This document shows, piece by piece, positions 16,111-25,355 of a stretch of 64,000 nt of DNA. Source of the DNA: Clostridia bacterium. Its GTDB lineage: Bacteria; Bacillota; Clostridia; Christensenellales; Aristaeellaceae. The number at the start of each line of letters is the position of its first letter. Positions within the stretch are counted from its first letter, which is position 1. The stretch covers positions 104,111-168,110 of the forward strand of contig JAFWSH010000027.1 of assembly GCA_017519405.1 (NCBI GenBank). The letters are read 5' to 3'. Below the pieces are notes generated by a model. That model was not told the origin of the DNA. It worked only from the letters and a program-made list of their open reading frames with translations, and made no database searches. The translations under genes and the position numbers were made by a program.

Positions 16111-17991
16111 TTGAATCCTGAGTTCGGACCCAAAAAGAAGAGATCCGTCATATTCTATTATCTTATTGTACTGGCGGTCATTGTGGCCATTAACCTGTTT
16201 CTCGTGCCTGTGCTGAACAGCCAGAAGAAAGTGACCGTCACATACAGCGACTTCCTGGATATGCTCAACGGCGGCCTGGTGAGAGAAGTACAGCTCAGCG
16301 ATAACGCCATCCGGTTTACAGCGGCGCTGCCGTCGGATTCTGCCAAGCAGACCGGAGCGGAAACCCTGGGATTGTTCGAAACCGGACGGATTGAGGATCC
16401 CAACCTGATCAGCCTTCTCTACAGCAAGAAAGTCGCCTTCGCCCAGTTGATTCCGGAGGAGGTCTCCCCCATCCTCTCCCTCCTCCTGTACTGGGTCCTC
16501 CCCCTGGTCTTCTTTGTGGTGATCGGCCATTTCCTCATGAAAAACATCACCAAGAACATGGGAGACGGCGGGGTCATGTCCTTCGGCAAGAGCAATGCCA
16601 AGGTCTATGTGGCTGCCCAGACCGGCAAGAGCTTTGCCGATGTGGCCGGCGAGGATGAGGCCAAGGCAGCCCTGCAGGAGATTGTTGACTTCCTGCATGA
16701 CCCGGACAAATACAAGCAGATCGGCGCCCGGCTTCCCAAGGGAGCACTGCTGGTGGGCCCGCCCGGAACGGGCAAGACGCTTCTGGCCAGGGCGGTAGCC
16801 GGCGAGGCCAACGTACCCTTCTTCTCCATCTCTGGCTCCGAGTTTGTGGAGATGTTTGTGGGCATGGGCGCCGCCCGGGTCAGGGACCTGTTCAAGCAGG
16901 CCCAGGAGAAGGCGCCCTGCATTGTGTTCATCGATGAGATCGATGCCATCGGCGGAAAGCGGGAAGGCGGCGTGGGCATCGGCGGAAACGACGAGCGGGA
17001 ACAGACGCTGAACCAGCTGCTGACGGAGATGGACGGTTTCGACGGTTCCAAGGGTGTGGTGATCCTTGCGGCCACCAACCGTCCGGAGAGCCTGGACAAG
17101 GCGCTGCTGCGCCCCGGCCGGTTTGACCGCCGGATCCCTGTGGAACTGCCGGATCTAGCAGGCCGGGAGGCCATTCTCCGGGTGCACGCAAAGGATGTCC
17201 GCACCGAGGAGGGGTTGGATTTCAGGGCCATTGCCCTGGCCACGTCCGGCACCTCCGGCGCAGAGCTGGCCAACATCATCAACGAAGGTGCCCTCCTGGC
17301 GGTCAAGGAAGGCCGCGACCGGGTGTCCCAGCGGGACCTGGAGGAGGCCATCGAGACCGTGCTGGCCGGTTACCAGCGGAAGAACGCGGTGATCAGTCAA
17401 AAGGAAAAGGAGATCGCCAGCTACCACGAGATCGGCCACGCCCTGGTGGCCGCCATGCAGAAGAACTCGGCACCGGTGCACAAAATCACCATCATTCCCC
17501 GGACCTCCGGCGCACTGGGCTATACCATGCAGGTGGACGAGGACGAGCACTATCTCATGAGCCGGGAAGAGCTCTTCAACAAAATCACTACCCTCACAGC
17601 CGGCCGGGCCGCAGAGGAACTGGTATTCCACCAGATGACATCAGGGGCGGCCAACGATATCGAGCAGGCCACCAAATTGGCGCGAACCATGATCACCAGG
17701 CTGGGCATGAGCGATCAGTTCGGCATGACCGCCCTGAGCGTGGTGCAGAACGCCTATCTGGGCGGCGACGCCTCGCTGGCCTGTTCGGAACAGACAGCAG
17801 CCCGGATCGATCAGGAAGTGGTGGATCTGATCGCCAAGGCACATGGGATCGCGACGGAGATCCTGCAGCGGAATGAGCCCATGCTGCACCGGCTGGCCGC
17901 CTGCCTGCTGGAGCGGGAGACCATCACCGGCGAGGAATTCATGCAGATTCTGAACGAGCCGGCCCCGGATACTGCCGGTCAGGACACATAA
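16111..17991 (+). CDS. ftsH: ATP-dependent zinc metalloprotease FtsH
   Basis: A 626-residue membrane-anchored AAA+ protease that degrades misfolded membrane proteins and some regulators. Segment 13-35 and segment 118-142 are the two membrane spans, enclosing a small extracytoplasmic domain. Then come Walker A GPPGTGKT (216-223), the pore loop '[17 protein letters not shown]', Walker B '[11 protein letters not shown]', the second region of homology '[21 protein letters not shown]', and the zinc site HEIGH (439-443) with a distal acidic ligand in '[12 protein letters not shown]'. The usual motif is HEAGH; HEIGH is a variant I associate with clostridial paralogues. The start is TTG at 16111, nine bases after AAAGGAG. 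The C-terminal tail after the peptidase domain is short. Confidence 0.95.
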   Translation: MNPEFGPKKKRSVIFYYLIVLAVIVAINLFLVPVLNSQKKVTVTYSDFLDMLNGGLVREVQLSDNAIRFTAALPSDSAKQTGAETLGLFETGRIEDPNLISLLYSKKVAFAQLIPEEVSPILSLLLYWVLPLVFFVVIGHFLMKNITKNMGDGGVMSFGKSNAKVYVAAQTGKSFADVAGEDEAKAALQEIVDFLHDPDKYKQIGARLPKGALLVGPPGTGKTLLARAVAGEANVPFFSISGSEFVEMFVGMGAARVRDLFKQAQEKAPCIVFIDEIDAIGGKREGGVGIGGNDEREQTLNQLLTEMDGFDGSKGVVILAATNRPESLDKALLRPGRFDRRIPVELPDLAGREAILRVHAKDVRTEEGLDFRAIALATSGTSGAELANIINEGALLAVKEGRDRVSQRDLEEAIETVLAGYQRKNAVISQKEKEIASYHEIGHALVAAMQKNSAPVHKITIIPRTSGALGYTMQVDEDEHYLMSREELFNKITTLTAGRAAEELVFHQMTSGAANDIEQATKLARTMITRLGMSDQFGMTALSVVQNAYLGGDASLACSEQTAARIDQEVVDLIAKAHGIATEILQRNEPMLHRLAACLLERETITGEEFMQILNEPAPDTAGQDT

Positions 17992-18005
17992 AGCGGAGGG
18001 ATACC

Positions 18006-19178
18006 ATGGCCAAAGCCACTTTGATGCCCGGAAAAGAAAAGCGGGTGCTGGCTGGACACCCGTGGGTTTTCAGAAGCGATATCGCCGGGGTTGAAGGCAG
18101 CTTCACACCGGGCGATGTGGTGCAGGTGTTCTCCTCCAGGGAACGTTTTCTGGCCAAGGCCTATTACAATCCCGCGTCCCAGATTGCACTGCGCGTCATG
18201 ACCCTCAGGGACGAGCCGGTGGACAGGGATTTCATCCACCGCCGCATCCGGGAGGCGGTGGACTACCGCCGCACATTTGCCGATCTCAGGTCCTGCCGTC
18301 TGGTGTTTGCTGAGAGCGACCGGCTGCCTGCGCTCATCGTGGACAGCTTCGGGGATTGCCTCGTGCTGCAGTGTCTTGCCCTGGGGATGGAACGCTTCAA
18401 GGAGGCGGCCGTGGAGGCGCTGGTGGAAGCCCTGCATCCGAAGGGAGTCTATGAACGCAGCGATGTGCCGGTGCGCCTCCTGGAGGGTATGGAAGAGAAA
18501 ACCGGCATCCTCTACGGCGAGGTGCCGGATCGTGTGGAGATGACGGAAAACGGCATCCGCTTCCTGGTGGATGTGAAGCAGGGCCAGAAGACCGGCTTCT
18601 TCCTGGACCAGAAGGAAAACCGCGCCGCCATCGCCCCGTTTGTCAAAGATAAGCGGGTGCTGGATTGCTTCACCCACACCGGCAGCTTTGCGCTGCATGC
18701 CGGACATTACGGGGCCGCGGAGGTCACAGGCGTGGATATATCCGCCCAGGCCTGTGCTTTCGCTGCCGAGAATGCGGCACTGAATGGCCTGTCGGATACA
18801 GTGCATTTTGTGGAGGCAAACGCCTTCGATCTCCTCAGCGAGGCCAGCCGGCGCGGCGAGCAATACGACGTCATCATCCTGGACCCGCCGGCGTTCACCA
18901 AGACGAAATCCATGGTAGAGCGGGCCGTTCGGGGGTACAAGGAAATCAATCTCCGGGCCATGAAGATGCTGCCCGACGGCGGCTATCTGGTCACCTGCTC
19001 CTGCTCGCAGCATATTGTGCCGGAGCAGTTCCGGGAGATCGTGCGCTCGGCCGCCCTCGATGCACGGGTGCAGCTGCGCCAGGTGGAGTTCCGGACCCAG
19101 GGGCGGGATCACCCGATTCTGCCGTCTGCGCCGGAAACACAGTATCTCAAATGCGCCATTTACCAGATCTGGAGATAA
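18006..19178 (+). CDS. Class I SAM-dependent rRNA methyltransferase, RlmI-like
   Basis: A 390-residue protein with an N-terminal PUA domain ('RVLAGHPWVFRSDIAGVEGSFTPGDVV') and a Rossmann methyltransferase domain. 'KRVLDCFTHTGSFALHAG' is the SAM-binding motif I, 'VTGVDISAQA' motif II, 'YDVIILDPPAFTKTK' motif IV, and 'LVTCSCSQHI' holds the cysteine expected of RlmI-type 5-methylcytosine enzymes acting on 23S rRNA (position 1962 in E. coli). Fourteen bases separate it from ftsH, so it is probably co-transcribed. The target base is inferred from the family. Confidence 0.88.
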   Translation: MAKATLMPGKEKRVLAGHPWVFRSDIAGVEGSFTPGDVVQVFSSRERFLAKAYYNPASQIALRVMTLRDEPVDRDFIHRRIREAVDYRRTFADLRSCRLVFAESDRLPALIVDSFGDCLVLQCLALGMERFKEAAVEALVEALHPKGVYERSDVPVRLLEGMEEKTGILYGEVPDRVEMTENGIRFLVDVKQGQKTGFFLDQKENRAAIAPFVKDKRVLDCFTHTGSFALHAGHYGAAEVTGVDISAQACAFAAENAALNGLSDTVHFVEANAFDLLSEASRRGEQYDVIILDPPAFTKTKSMVERAVRGYKEINLRAMKMLPDGGYLVTCSCSQHIVPEQFREIVRSAALDARVQLRQVEFRTQGRDHPILPSAPETQYLKCAIYQIWR

Positions 19179-19188
19179 GGCGCATCCG

Positions 19189-20079
19189 TTACCAGGAGAT
19201 CGGGTGAATGACGGCAGGGTCGATATGCTTGAGATCCTTCGAGCAGGTCCGCACCATCATGGCTCTGAGTTCGTCCGTCATCTCCCGGATCACACCGGCC
19301 ATGGCCTCCGGTCCGCCCTGCTCCAGCGGCTCTATCAGCGGACGGCCCACAGATACGGCATCCGCCCCCAGGGCAAGGACCTTAAACGCGTCAAAGCCAT
19401 CCTGAATCCCGCCATCCACAATGATAAGAAAGTCCTGCCCCACGGCTGCCCGGGTTTCCTTCACCATCATAGCCGGCGGTACAGCCCACCGCATCAGCCC
19501 GTTGTGGTGGCTCAGCACCACGCCCGCACAGCCCAGCGCCTTGCATGTCAAGGCGTCTTTTGCGCTGAGGGCGCCTTTGACGATGAAGGGCAGTCGGGTG
19601 GCTGACACATAGCGTTTCAGTTCCTCCAGCGTGGGCAGCTTCATCTGCATGCCGACCACCACGGAATCCCGGTCGTCCCGGATGTTCACGGCATGCTCCA
19701 CATCCATGCCCACTGCCAGCGCCCCGTATTGCTCAGCGCAGGCGAGCCGCGTGAGGATCTCGTTGGGATCGGCATAGGGCTTCACGATTTTGACCACTTT
19801 GGCGCCGGTGGCCAGAACCTGCCGAAGCTCCTCACAGCTGCCCATGCCGATGCAGCAGAGCGCATCTGCAGCCTTTGCGCCCTCCGCAAATGCCGTCATG
19901 CTCGGCTTCAGATGGCTCAAGGCTGCCGTGATGACAGGCGTGTTGAAGGTTTGGCCGAAATAGCGGGCCGTGGTGTCCGGATGCACACTGCCCACAATTC
20001 GCCCCTCCACCAGCAGATGGTCCAGATAGCGCCGGTTCAGCGCGACGGAGTCTCCGTTCAGCGGTCTTTCACTGCCCAT
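19189..20079 (-). CDS. FMN-dependent alpha-hydroxy-acid dehydrogenase family protein
   Basis: A 296-residue (beta/alpha)8 barrel of the lactate/glycolate oxidase family. 'FIVKGALSAKDALTCKALGCAGVVLSHHNG' gives the FMN-binding lysine and the expected active-site histidine, and 'FLIIVDGGIQDGFDAFKVLALGADAVSVGRPL' is the phosphate-binding end of the barrel. The canonical S-N-H-G-x-R motif reads S-H-H-N-G-L here, so the substrate-carboxylate arginine seems missing. The protein is also shorter than the 350-380 residues of classical members. The start (20079) follows GGGAGG and removes 29 spurious codons. Substrate unknown. It ends 10 bp from the convergent RlmI-like gene. Confidence 0.82.
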   Translation of the reverse strand: MGSERPLNGDSVALNRRYLDHLLVEGRIVGSVHPDTTARYFGQTFNTPVITAALSHLKPSMTAFAEGAKAADALCCIGMGSCEELRQVLATGAKVVKIVKPYADPNEILTRLACAEQYGALAVGMDVEHAVNIRDDRDSVVVGMQMKLPTLEELKRYVSATRLPFIVKGALSAKDALTCKALGCAGVVLSHHNGLMRWAVPPAMMVKETRAAVGQDFLIIVDGGIQDGFDAFKVLALGADAVSVGRPLIEPLEQGGPEAMAGVIREMTDELRAMMVRTCSKDLKHIDPAVIHPISW

Positions 20080-20139
20080 GATGCTTCCTCCCTTTTGCTT
20101 CACAGGATCTTTTGTTGACCATCGGCCGGATAAGCAAAA

Positions 20140-20220
20140 TGCTGATGGCGGGACTCGAACCCGCACGCCTCGCGGCAGGGGATTTTAAGTCCCCGGTGTC
20201 TGCCGTTCCACCACATCAGC
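20140..20220 (-). tRNA. tRNA-Leu (anticodon UAA)
   Basis: An 81 nt class II tRNA on the minus strand. The acceptor arms GCTGATG and CATCAGC pair fully, the anticodon loop is CTTAAAA (UAA), there is a long variable arm around CCGCGAGG, and the T loop is GTTCGAGTC. CCA is not encoded. Confidence 0.97.
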
Positions 20221-20229
20221 ACGGAGCTG

Positions 20230-20258
20230 ATTATACCACATCCTACGGGCGAAAGCAA
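20230..20258 (-). promoter_or_regulatory. Promoter of tRNA-Leu (UAA)
   Basis: On the minus strand TTGCTT (20253-20258) and TATAAT (20230-20235) with a 17 bp spacer, 9 bp before the mature tRNA. The downstream FMN-enzyme gene may also be read from it. Confidence 0.75.
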
Positions 20259-20298
20259 ATATGCCTCCCGGAAAGCTGCAGCCCACTGTGCATAATCC

Positions 20299-20327
20299 TT
20301 GCGCAAGTGTTCTGTACGTGGTATAAT
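20299..20327 (+). promoter_or_regulatory. Promoter of the 20.4-25.9 kb gene group
   Basis: TTGCGC (20299-20304) and TATAAT (20322-20327) are 17 bp apart, about 30 bp before the PfkB start. Six closely spaced genes follow without an obvious terminator. Confidence 0.75.
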
Positions 20328-20356
20328 GGGCCGAAACTGTAGTGGAGGGATGCCTT

Positions 20357-21277
20357 GTGATCACCACACTGTGTCTGAACCCTTCCTTCGACAAAACGGT
20401 GGAAGTGGACGCCATGACGGTGGGCGGATTGCACCGGGTACGCAGGCTCAGGACCGATCCCGGCGGAAAGGGCTCCAATGTGGCGGCGGTGCTGGTGCGC
20501 CTCGGGGCGCAGACCCGCTGTCTCGGGCTGGCCGGCGAGAACGGTGCGGCCCAATACGAGGCCATGCTGGATCAGATCGGTGTCCCCCACGGGTTTCTTC
20601 ATATGCCCGGCCAGGTCAGGACCAACCTGAAGATCGTGAGTCTGGACGGAGCAGAGGTGACAGAGATCAACGAACCCGGCCCGGAAGTGAATATCAAGCT
20701 GCTGGACAGCCTGATCCGGCTGGCCCGCGACAACTGCCGGGGGGACGATTTCATTATTCTGACCGGCTCCCTGCCGCCCGGCTGCTCCCACGATACCTAT
20801 GCGCGGGTGATGCGCGCACTGCCGGTTCCCTGCGTGTTGGACGCATCGGGTGAGACCCTGCGGCAGAGCCTGAAAGCGACGCCGTTCCTGGTAAAGCCCA
20901 ACCTCCAGGAACTGTCGGACCAGGCAGGCCGGCCGCTGAAAACCCGGGAGGAGATTCGTGAGGCAGCCCATAGGATGATCGCTGCCGGTGCCCGAAATGT
21001 GCTGGTTTCCATGGGGGCCCACGGTGCCCTGCTGGTGAACCCTGCAGGTGCGCTCTTCTCCCCCGGCCTGCGTGTTCCGGTTTCCTCCACCGTCGGTGCC
21101 GGAGATGCCATGACGGCCGGCTTTGTGGCGGGATTTGTGGAGACGGGCAGTTTCCGGGAGGCCATGCGGCGCGGCATGGCAGCCGGTGCGGCCTCGGTGA
21201 TGACCGACGGCACACAGCTGATCCGCCGGGAGGACTATGATGCCTTGCTGGGCAAGGTTGAGATTCAGGAAGTGTAA
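20357..21277 (+). CDS. 1-phosphofructokinase-type hexose kinase (PfkB family)
   Basis: A 306-residue sugar-phosphate kinase. 'ITTLCLNPSFDKTVEVD' at the start and 'RTDPGGKGSNVAAVLVRLG' (PfkB signature 1) are the pattern of FruK/LacC/PfkB kinases, which act on fructose 1-phosphate, tagatose 6-phosphate or fructose 6-phosphate. 'STVGAGDAMTAGFVAG' is signature 2 with the catalytic aspartate. The start is GTG at 20357, seven bases after TGGAGGG. There is no fructose PTS gene or FruR nearby, so fructose 1-phosphate as substrate is only the most common option. First gene of the group that runs on to the cell-wall ligases. Confidence 0.88.
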   Translation: MITTLCLNPSFDKTVEVDAMTVGGLHRVRRLRTDPGGKGSNVAAVLVRLGAQTRCLGLAGENGAAQYEAMLDQIGVPHGFLHMPGQVRTNLKIVSLDGAEVTEINEPGPEVNIKLLDSLIRLARDNCRGDDFIILTGSLPPGCSHDTYARVMRALPVPCVLDASGETLRQSLKATPFLVKPNLQELSDQAGRPLKTREEIREAAHRMIAAGARNVLVSMGAHGALLVNPAGALFSPGLRVPVSSTVGAGDAMTAGFVAGFVETGSFREAMRRGMAAGAASVMTDGTQLIRREDYDALLGKVEIQEV

Positions 21278-21280
21278 TAC

Positions 21281-21736
21281 GTGTTCTGGCGATGGAGAAA
21301 AGCTGAAATGAGCGATGGCGAGATCGACCTGATCCCCGTGGATGAGTTCCCTGCCGATGATGAGATGGGCTTTGGGGAGGAGTACAACTGGGTCATCGCG
21401 CCCCACGGTCGGCACAGAGAGATGGGCCGCATCAGCCTGCGTCTCGGCGAGAGTGCCTGCGTCTACGCTTTCGGCCACATCGGCTACCATGTGGATCCCC
21501 CCTACCGCGGGCATCGCTTTGCCGAGAAAGCCTGCAGGCTCATCGTCCCCGTCATCCTCCGCTCCGGCAAGGACAGCGTGGTCATCACCTGCGATCCGGA
21601 CAACCTGCCCAGCCGGAAAACCTGTGAGGCCCTGGGCTGCGAGCTGGAGCGCATCATCGAGGTGCCCGCCTGGATTCGCGCACAGTGGTCCATCAGCCGT
21701 GTAAAATGCCGCTACATCTGGGATCTCAAATCGTAA
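21281..21736 (+). CDS. GNAT-family N-acetyltransferase
   Basis: A 151-residue protein. 'FGHIGYHVDPPYRGHRFAEKACRLIVPV' is the GNAT acetyl-CoA binding stretch, and 'ITCDPDNLPSRKTCEALGCELERIIEVP' is a C-terminal signature of a subgroup often seen in Firmicutes. 'SDGEIDLIPVDEF' marks the N-terminus. I chose the GTG at 21281, four bases after the kinase stop, because relatives carry several residues before the S-D-G-E-I motif. An ATG at 21308 with GGAGA upstream is the alternative. Substrate unknown. Confidence 0.85.
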   Translation: MFWRWRKAEMSDGEIDLIPVDEFPADDEMGFGEEYNWVIAPHGRHREMGRISLRLGESACVYAFGHIGYHVDPPYRGHRFAEKACRLIVPVILRSGKDSVVITCDPDNLPSRKTCEALGCELERIIEVPAWIRAQWSISRVKCRYIWDLKS

Positions 21737-21766
21737 CCCACCTTTGACAGAGAGCGAGGCGACGTC

Positions 21767-22546
21767 ATGCTGACCGAGATCTCCGGCGTACGCATCCATT
21801 GGGAAAAGACCGGACTTGGCCCCCGTCGGGTTGTCCTCCTCCATGGCTGGGGATGTTCGACGAAGCTGATGGAGGCGCCGGCGAGCGCGCTGGCCCCTGA
21901 TATGACCGTGCTGTCGCTGGACTTCCCCGGCTTCGGCGAGAGCGGCAGGCCGCCGGAACCCTGGGGCGTCCCTGAATACGCCGAGGCGCTCCGGGCGCTG
22001 CTCTCCGGCCTTGATTTCCTCCCCTGCAGCGTCATTGCCCATTCCTTCGGCGGCCGTGTGGCCATCTGGTTGGCGGCGAATCACCCGGAGATGTGGGAGA
22101 AGATCGTGATCACAGGCGGCGCCGGGCTGAAAAAGCCCCAAACCGAGGAGGGCCGCAAGCGTGCAGAGGCCTTTCAGCGGAAAAAGGCCCTGGTGCAGAA
22201 GCTTGGACAGTTCCCTCCCCTCTCGGGCATCATGAAGCATGCGGAAGAAAAGCTGCGGCAGAAATACGGTTCCAGGGACTACAATGCGCTGGATGAGGAG
22301 ATGCGCAAGACCTTCGTGAAGGTGATTCAGTTGGATCTGGCGGACTGTCTGCCCCTGATCCAGCAGCCTGTGCTGCTCATCTGGGGGGATCGCGACACCG
22401 AGACGCCCTTGTGGATGGGCCAGAAGATGGAACGCGAGATTCCGGACGCAGGCCTGGTGATCCTGGAGGGCGGCAGTCACTTTGCCTACCTGGAGCAGGC
22501 GCCCCGATTCAATGCGATTGTCCGGACTTTCCTGTTAGGAGTGTGA
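21767..22546 (+). CDS. Alpha/beta hydrolase
   Basis: A 259-residue alpha/beta-hydrolase fold protein with a full triad: Ser in 'AHSFGGRVA', Asp in 'WGDRDTETP' and His in 'GGSHFAYLE'. 'LLHGWGCSTK' supplies the oxyanion hole. A helical lid lies between residues ~125 and 190. No signal peptide, so cytosolic. It is followed after 4 bp by the Mur ligase and then Ddl, suggesting a connected role in wall-precursor metabolism, but the substrate cannot be named. Confidence 0.88.
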   Translation: MLTEISGVRIHWEKTGLGPRRVVLLHGWGCSTKLMEAPASALAPDMTVLSLDFPGFGESGRPPEPWGVPEYAEALRALLSGLDFLPCSVIAHSFGGRVAIWLAANHPEMWEKIVITGGAGLKKPQTEEGRKRAEAFQRKKALVQKLGQFPPLSGIMKHAEEKLRQKYGSRDYNALDEEMRKTFVKVIQLDLADCLPLIQQPVLLIWGDRDTETPLWMGQKMEREIPDAGLVILEGGSHFAYLEQAPRFNAIVRTFLLGV

Positions 22547-22550
22547 GTTC

Positions 22551-24113
22551 ATGGATTTCTCGGTAGCGCTGCTGTGCGTCGGCCTGGCTGCAGGCTGTGC
22601 CATGGCGGCTCGGGGATCCCTGCATGATCTGCAGCTGGAAAGCTACCAGTTTGCGGGCTATTTCCGCTCAATGCTGCGGCATCCCGCCAGAGCCTTCGCC
22701 CCCGGTCTGCTGATGGCGGCAGCGGCCTGTCTGTGCCGTTTTCTTTTGGGCGGACAATTCTGGGGACGCTGTGTGTCAGCCCTGCTGCTCTGTGCCTGCG
22801 GCTGGGGCATTATGCGGCTGACCGCCAGGCGCAAGGAGAAAAAGCCCTTTGTGGTCACTCCCCGGGTCAAGCGTCTCTGGTGCATCATGGGCTTGCTTTT
22901 CCTGTTGATCCTGCTTCCGGTGGCATGGAAGGGATGGCGCTGGGTTTTTCCGCTGCTTCTTCCGCTTTGGACGGCGCTGGGAGCGGCCGCTGCCTGGCCT
23001 CTGGAGCGCTGCATCAGCGATCTGTACCTTCGGGACGCCCAGTCCCGTCTGGCTGCCCGCCCCGACCTGATCCGGATCGGTATCACGGGCTCCTACGGAA
23101 AGACCAGCGTCAAGTTTATCCTTAATACGCTGCTGAGCGAGCAATTCCAGGTGCTCTCCACCCCCGCCAGCTTCAACACCCCCATGGGCCTCACCCGGGT
23201 GATCCGGGAGCGGCTTCAGCCCGCCCACCAGATCTTTCTGGCGGAGATGGGTGCCCGCCACCGGGGCGACATCCGGGAACTGTGCCGCCTGGTGCATCCC
23301 ACCCACGGCGTTCTCACAAGCGTCGGGCCCCAGCATCTCGACACCTTCCATTCCATCGAAAACATCCGGGAGACCAAGTACGACCTGATCCGGGCCATTC
23401 CGCCGGAGGGCTGCCGCTTCTTCCCTGATGACGGCGGCATCTGCCGGGAGTTGTATGACCGCACCCAGGGCAGCAAGCGTCTGGCGAGCCTCAGACCCGG
23501 CAGCGGTGCGGACGTGTGGGCTGAGGATCTGCAGGTTTCTCCCCGCGGAAGCAGCTTTATCCTCTGTACCGCCGATGGCCGCATCGCCTGCGAGACACGG
23601 ATGCTGGGCGAACACAATATCCAGAACATTCTACTGGCGGCTTCCGTGTGCCTGGAGCTGGGGATGAACCTGAAGCAGATCTCCAGGGGCATCGGGAAGC
23701 TGAAACCAGTGGAGCACCGGCTGCAGCTCATCAGCCGTGGGGATGGCATCACCATGATTGACGATGCCTTCAACGCCAATCCCGCCGGCGCGTCCCGGGC
23801 GCTCCGCGTGCTTTCCGCTTTCCCCGCTCAGCGCGTGATTGTCACCCCCGGCATGGTGGAGCTGGGTCCCGACGAAGCGCAGTACAATCGTTCCTTCGGG
23901 GAGGAAATGGCGGGCTGTGTGGATCTGGCCATTCTGGTGGGACCAAAGCACACGGCCCCCATCCGGGATGGCCTGCTGGCCAAGGGGTTCACGGAGGAGC
24001 ACATCCTGACTGTGCGCTCGCTGGATGACGTGCCTGCCCTCATCCGGCAGCACATGAAACCCGGCGATACCGTCCTGTTCGAAAACGATCTGCCGGACAA
24101 CTACAGTGAGTAA
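22551..24113 (+). CDS. Membrane-anchored Mur ligase, MurF-like
   Basis: A 520-residue protein. Residues 1-165 contain about four to five hydrophobic segments (near 3-20, 50-66, 75-90, 108-125, 131-150) in place of the substrate-binding first domain of soluble MurF. From residue 172 the Mur ligase core begins: P-loop GITGSYGKTS, 'STPASFNTPMGLTRVI', 'FLAEMGARHRGDI', 'GEHNIQNILLAASV', 'DDAFNANPAGASRAL' and 'VTPGMVELG', all close to MurF, which adds D-Ala-D-Ala to UDP-MurNAc-tripeptide. The neighbouring Ddl makes D-Ala-D-Ala, which supports a MurF role. The missing first domain and the membrane anchor leave open another substrate. Annotators often call this clostridial type MurF. Confidence 0.85.
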   Translation: MDFSVALLCVGLAAGCAMAARGSLHDLQLESYQFAGYFRSMLRHPARAFAPGLLMAAAACLCRFLLGGQFWGRCVSALLLCACGWGIMRLTARRKEKKPFVVTPRVKRLWCIMGLLFLLILLPVAWKGWRWVFPLLLPLWTALGAAAAWPLERCISDLYLRDAQSRLAARPDLIRIGITGSYGKTSVKFILNTLLSEQFQVLSTPASFNTPMGLTRVIRERLQPAHQIFLAEMGARHRGDIRELCRLVHPTHGVLTSVGPQHLDTFHSIENIRETKYDLIRAIPPEGCRFFPDDGGICRELYDRTQGSKRLASLRPGSGADVWAEDLQVSPRGSSFILCTADGRIACETRMLGEHNIQNILLAASVCLELGMNLKQISRGIGKLKPVEHRLQLISRGDGITMIDDAFNANPAGASRALRVLSAFPAQRVIVTPGMVELGPDEAQYNRSFGEEMAGCVDLAILVGPKHTAPIRDGLLAKGFTEEHILTVRSLDDVPALIRQHMKPGDTVLFENDLPDNYSE

Positions 24114-24125
24114 TCGGAGGAAGAC

Positions 24126-25355
24126 ATGGGTAAGATTCAGCTTGGTGTACTCTTTGGTTCAAGGAGCTGCGAGCGGGAGGTGGCCATCATCTCAGCCGTG
24201 CAGCTCATGCGGTATGTGAACCCGGACAAGTATGATGTGATCCCGGTCTATATCGCCCCCGACGGACGCTGGTATACGGGTGAAAAGCTGAAGCAGATCG
24301 CCACCTTCGTGGACTTTGACCCCGTGAAGTCCAAGCTGGAGGAGGTCCGCCTGGATATGACCGCCGGCAGCGGCGCGCTGCTGGCAACCCGGCAAGGCAA
24401 GGGCCTCCTGGCCAGGCCCCAGCTGGTGATGGTGGCGCGGCTGGATGTGTGTCTGATTGTGATGCACGGCCTCAACGGCGAGGACGGCACCCTGCAGGGC
24501 ATGCTGGAGCTGGCCAATCTTCCCTATACCTCCACCGGCGTCGCGGGCAGCGCCATCGGCATGGACAAGATCATGATGAAAGCCTTCTTCCGGGGCTGCG
24601 GCTTCCCGGTGCTGCCGGGCTGCTGGTTCACTTCCACCGCCTTCCGGGAGGACGCCGAAGCCGTGGCCGCCACCGTGGAGCGTGAGCTGGGGTATCCGGT
24701 GTTCGTGAAGCCCGCCAACCTGGGTTCCTCCATCGGCGTCACCCGGGCTGATGACCGGGAAGGCCTGCTGGATGCCCTGGAGCTGGCTTTCGAGTACGAT
24801 CGGCGGGTCCTGGTGGAGAAGGGACTGGACAAACCCATCGAACTGAACTGCTCGGTTCTGGGCTTTGACGATGAGGTGGAGGCCTCCCCGGTGGAGATGC
24901 CGGTTTCCGGCGGCAACATGCTGGACTTCGGAGAGAAATACCTGCGGGGCGGCGGAACCAAGCAGAACGGCATGGCCAGCCTCAGCCGCATCCTGCCGGC
25001 GCCCATCCCCGACGAGCGCCGTGATGAGATTCAAGCCCTCTCCAAACGCATCTTCCGTGAACTGGACTGCAAGGGCGTGGTGCGCATCGACTACATGTGG
25101 GACCGTGCCACCGATCAGCTTTACATCACGGAGATCAACACCATTCCCGGTTCTCTCGCCTTCTATCTCTGGGAGAACGCCGGAGTCAAGTATTCCACGC
25201 TGATTGACCGGATGGTGGCCTGTGCCCGGAAGGCCCATCATGAGAAGAATTCCCGTACGTTTGTCTACACCTCGGAGATACTGCAAGGCGTAAGCCTCGG
25301 GGCCAAGGGGGCCAAAGGCAGCAAGGGAGGCAGCAAAGGAAGCAAATGGGCATGA
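24126..25355 (+). CDS. ddl: D-alanine--D-alanine ligase with Gly/Lys/Ser tail
   Basis: A 409-residue ATP-grasp ligase. 'GVLFGSRSCEREVAIISA' is the N-terminal substrate loop (canonical form G-G-x-S-x-E-H-E-V; here GSRSCEREV). 'VFVKPANLGSSIGVTRA' binds ATP, 'GVVRIDYMWD' and 'YITEINTIPGSLAFYLWE' hold the metal ligands and the omega-loop end. Typical Ddl proteins are 340-380 residues; this one ends in a tail of about 20 residues rich in Gly, Lys and Ser (repeated G-x-K-G). The tail is cationic and probably disordered. It works with the upstream MurF-like ligase in making the peptide stem end. Its last 10 bases overlap the next gene. Confidence 0.92.
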   Translation: MGKIQLGVLFGSRSCEREVAIISAVQLMRYVNPDKYDVIPVYIAPDGRWYTGEKLKQIATFVDFDPVKSKLEEVRLDMTAGSGALLATRQGKGLLARPQLVMVARLDVCLIVMHGLNGEDGTLQGMLELANLPYTSTGVAGSAIGMDKIMMKAFFRGCGFPVLPGCWFTSTAFREDAEAVAATVERELGYPVFVKPANLGSSIGVTRADDREGLLDALELAFEYDRRVLVEKGLDKPIELNCSVLGFDDEVEASPVEMPVSGGNMLDFGEKYLRGGGTKQNGMASLSRILPAPIPDERRDEIQALSKRIFRELDCKGVVRIDYMWDRATDQLYITEINTIPGSLAFYLWENAGVKYSTLIDRMVACARKAHHEKNSRTFVYTSEILQGVSLGAKGAKGSKGGSKGSKWA

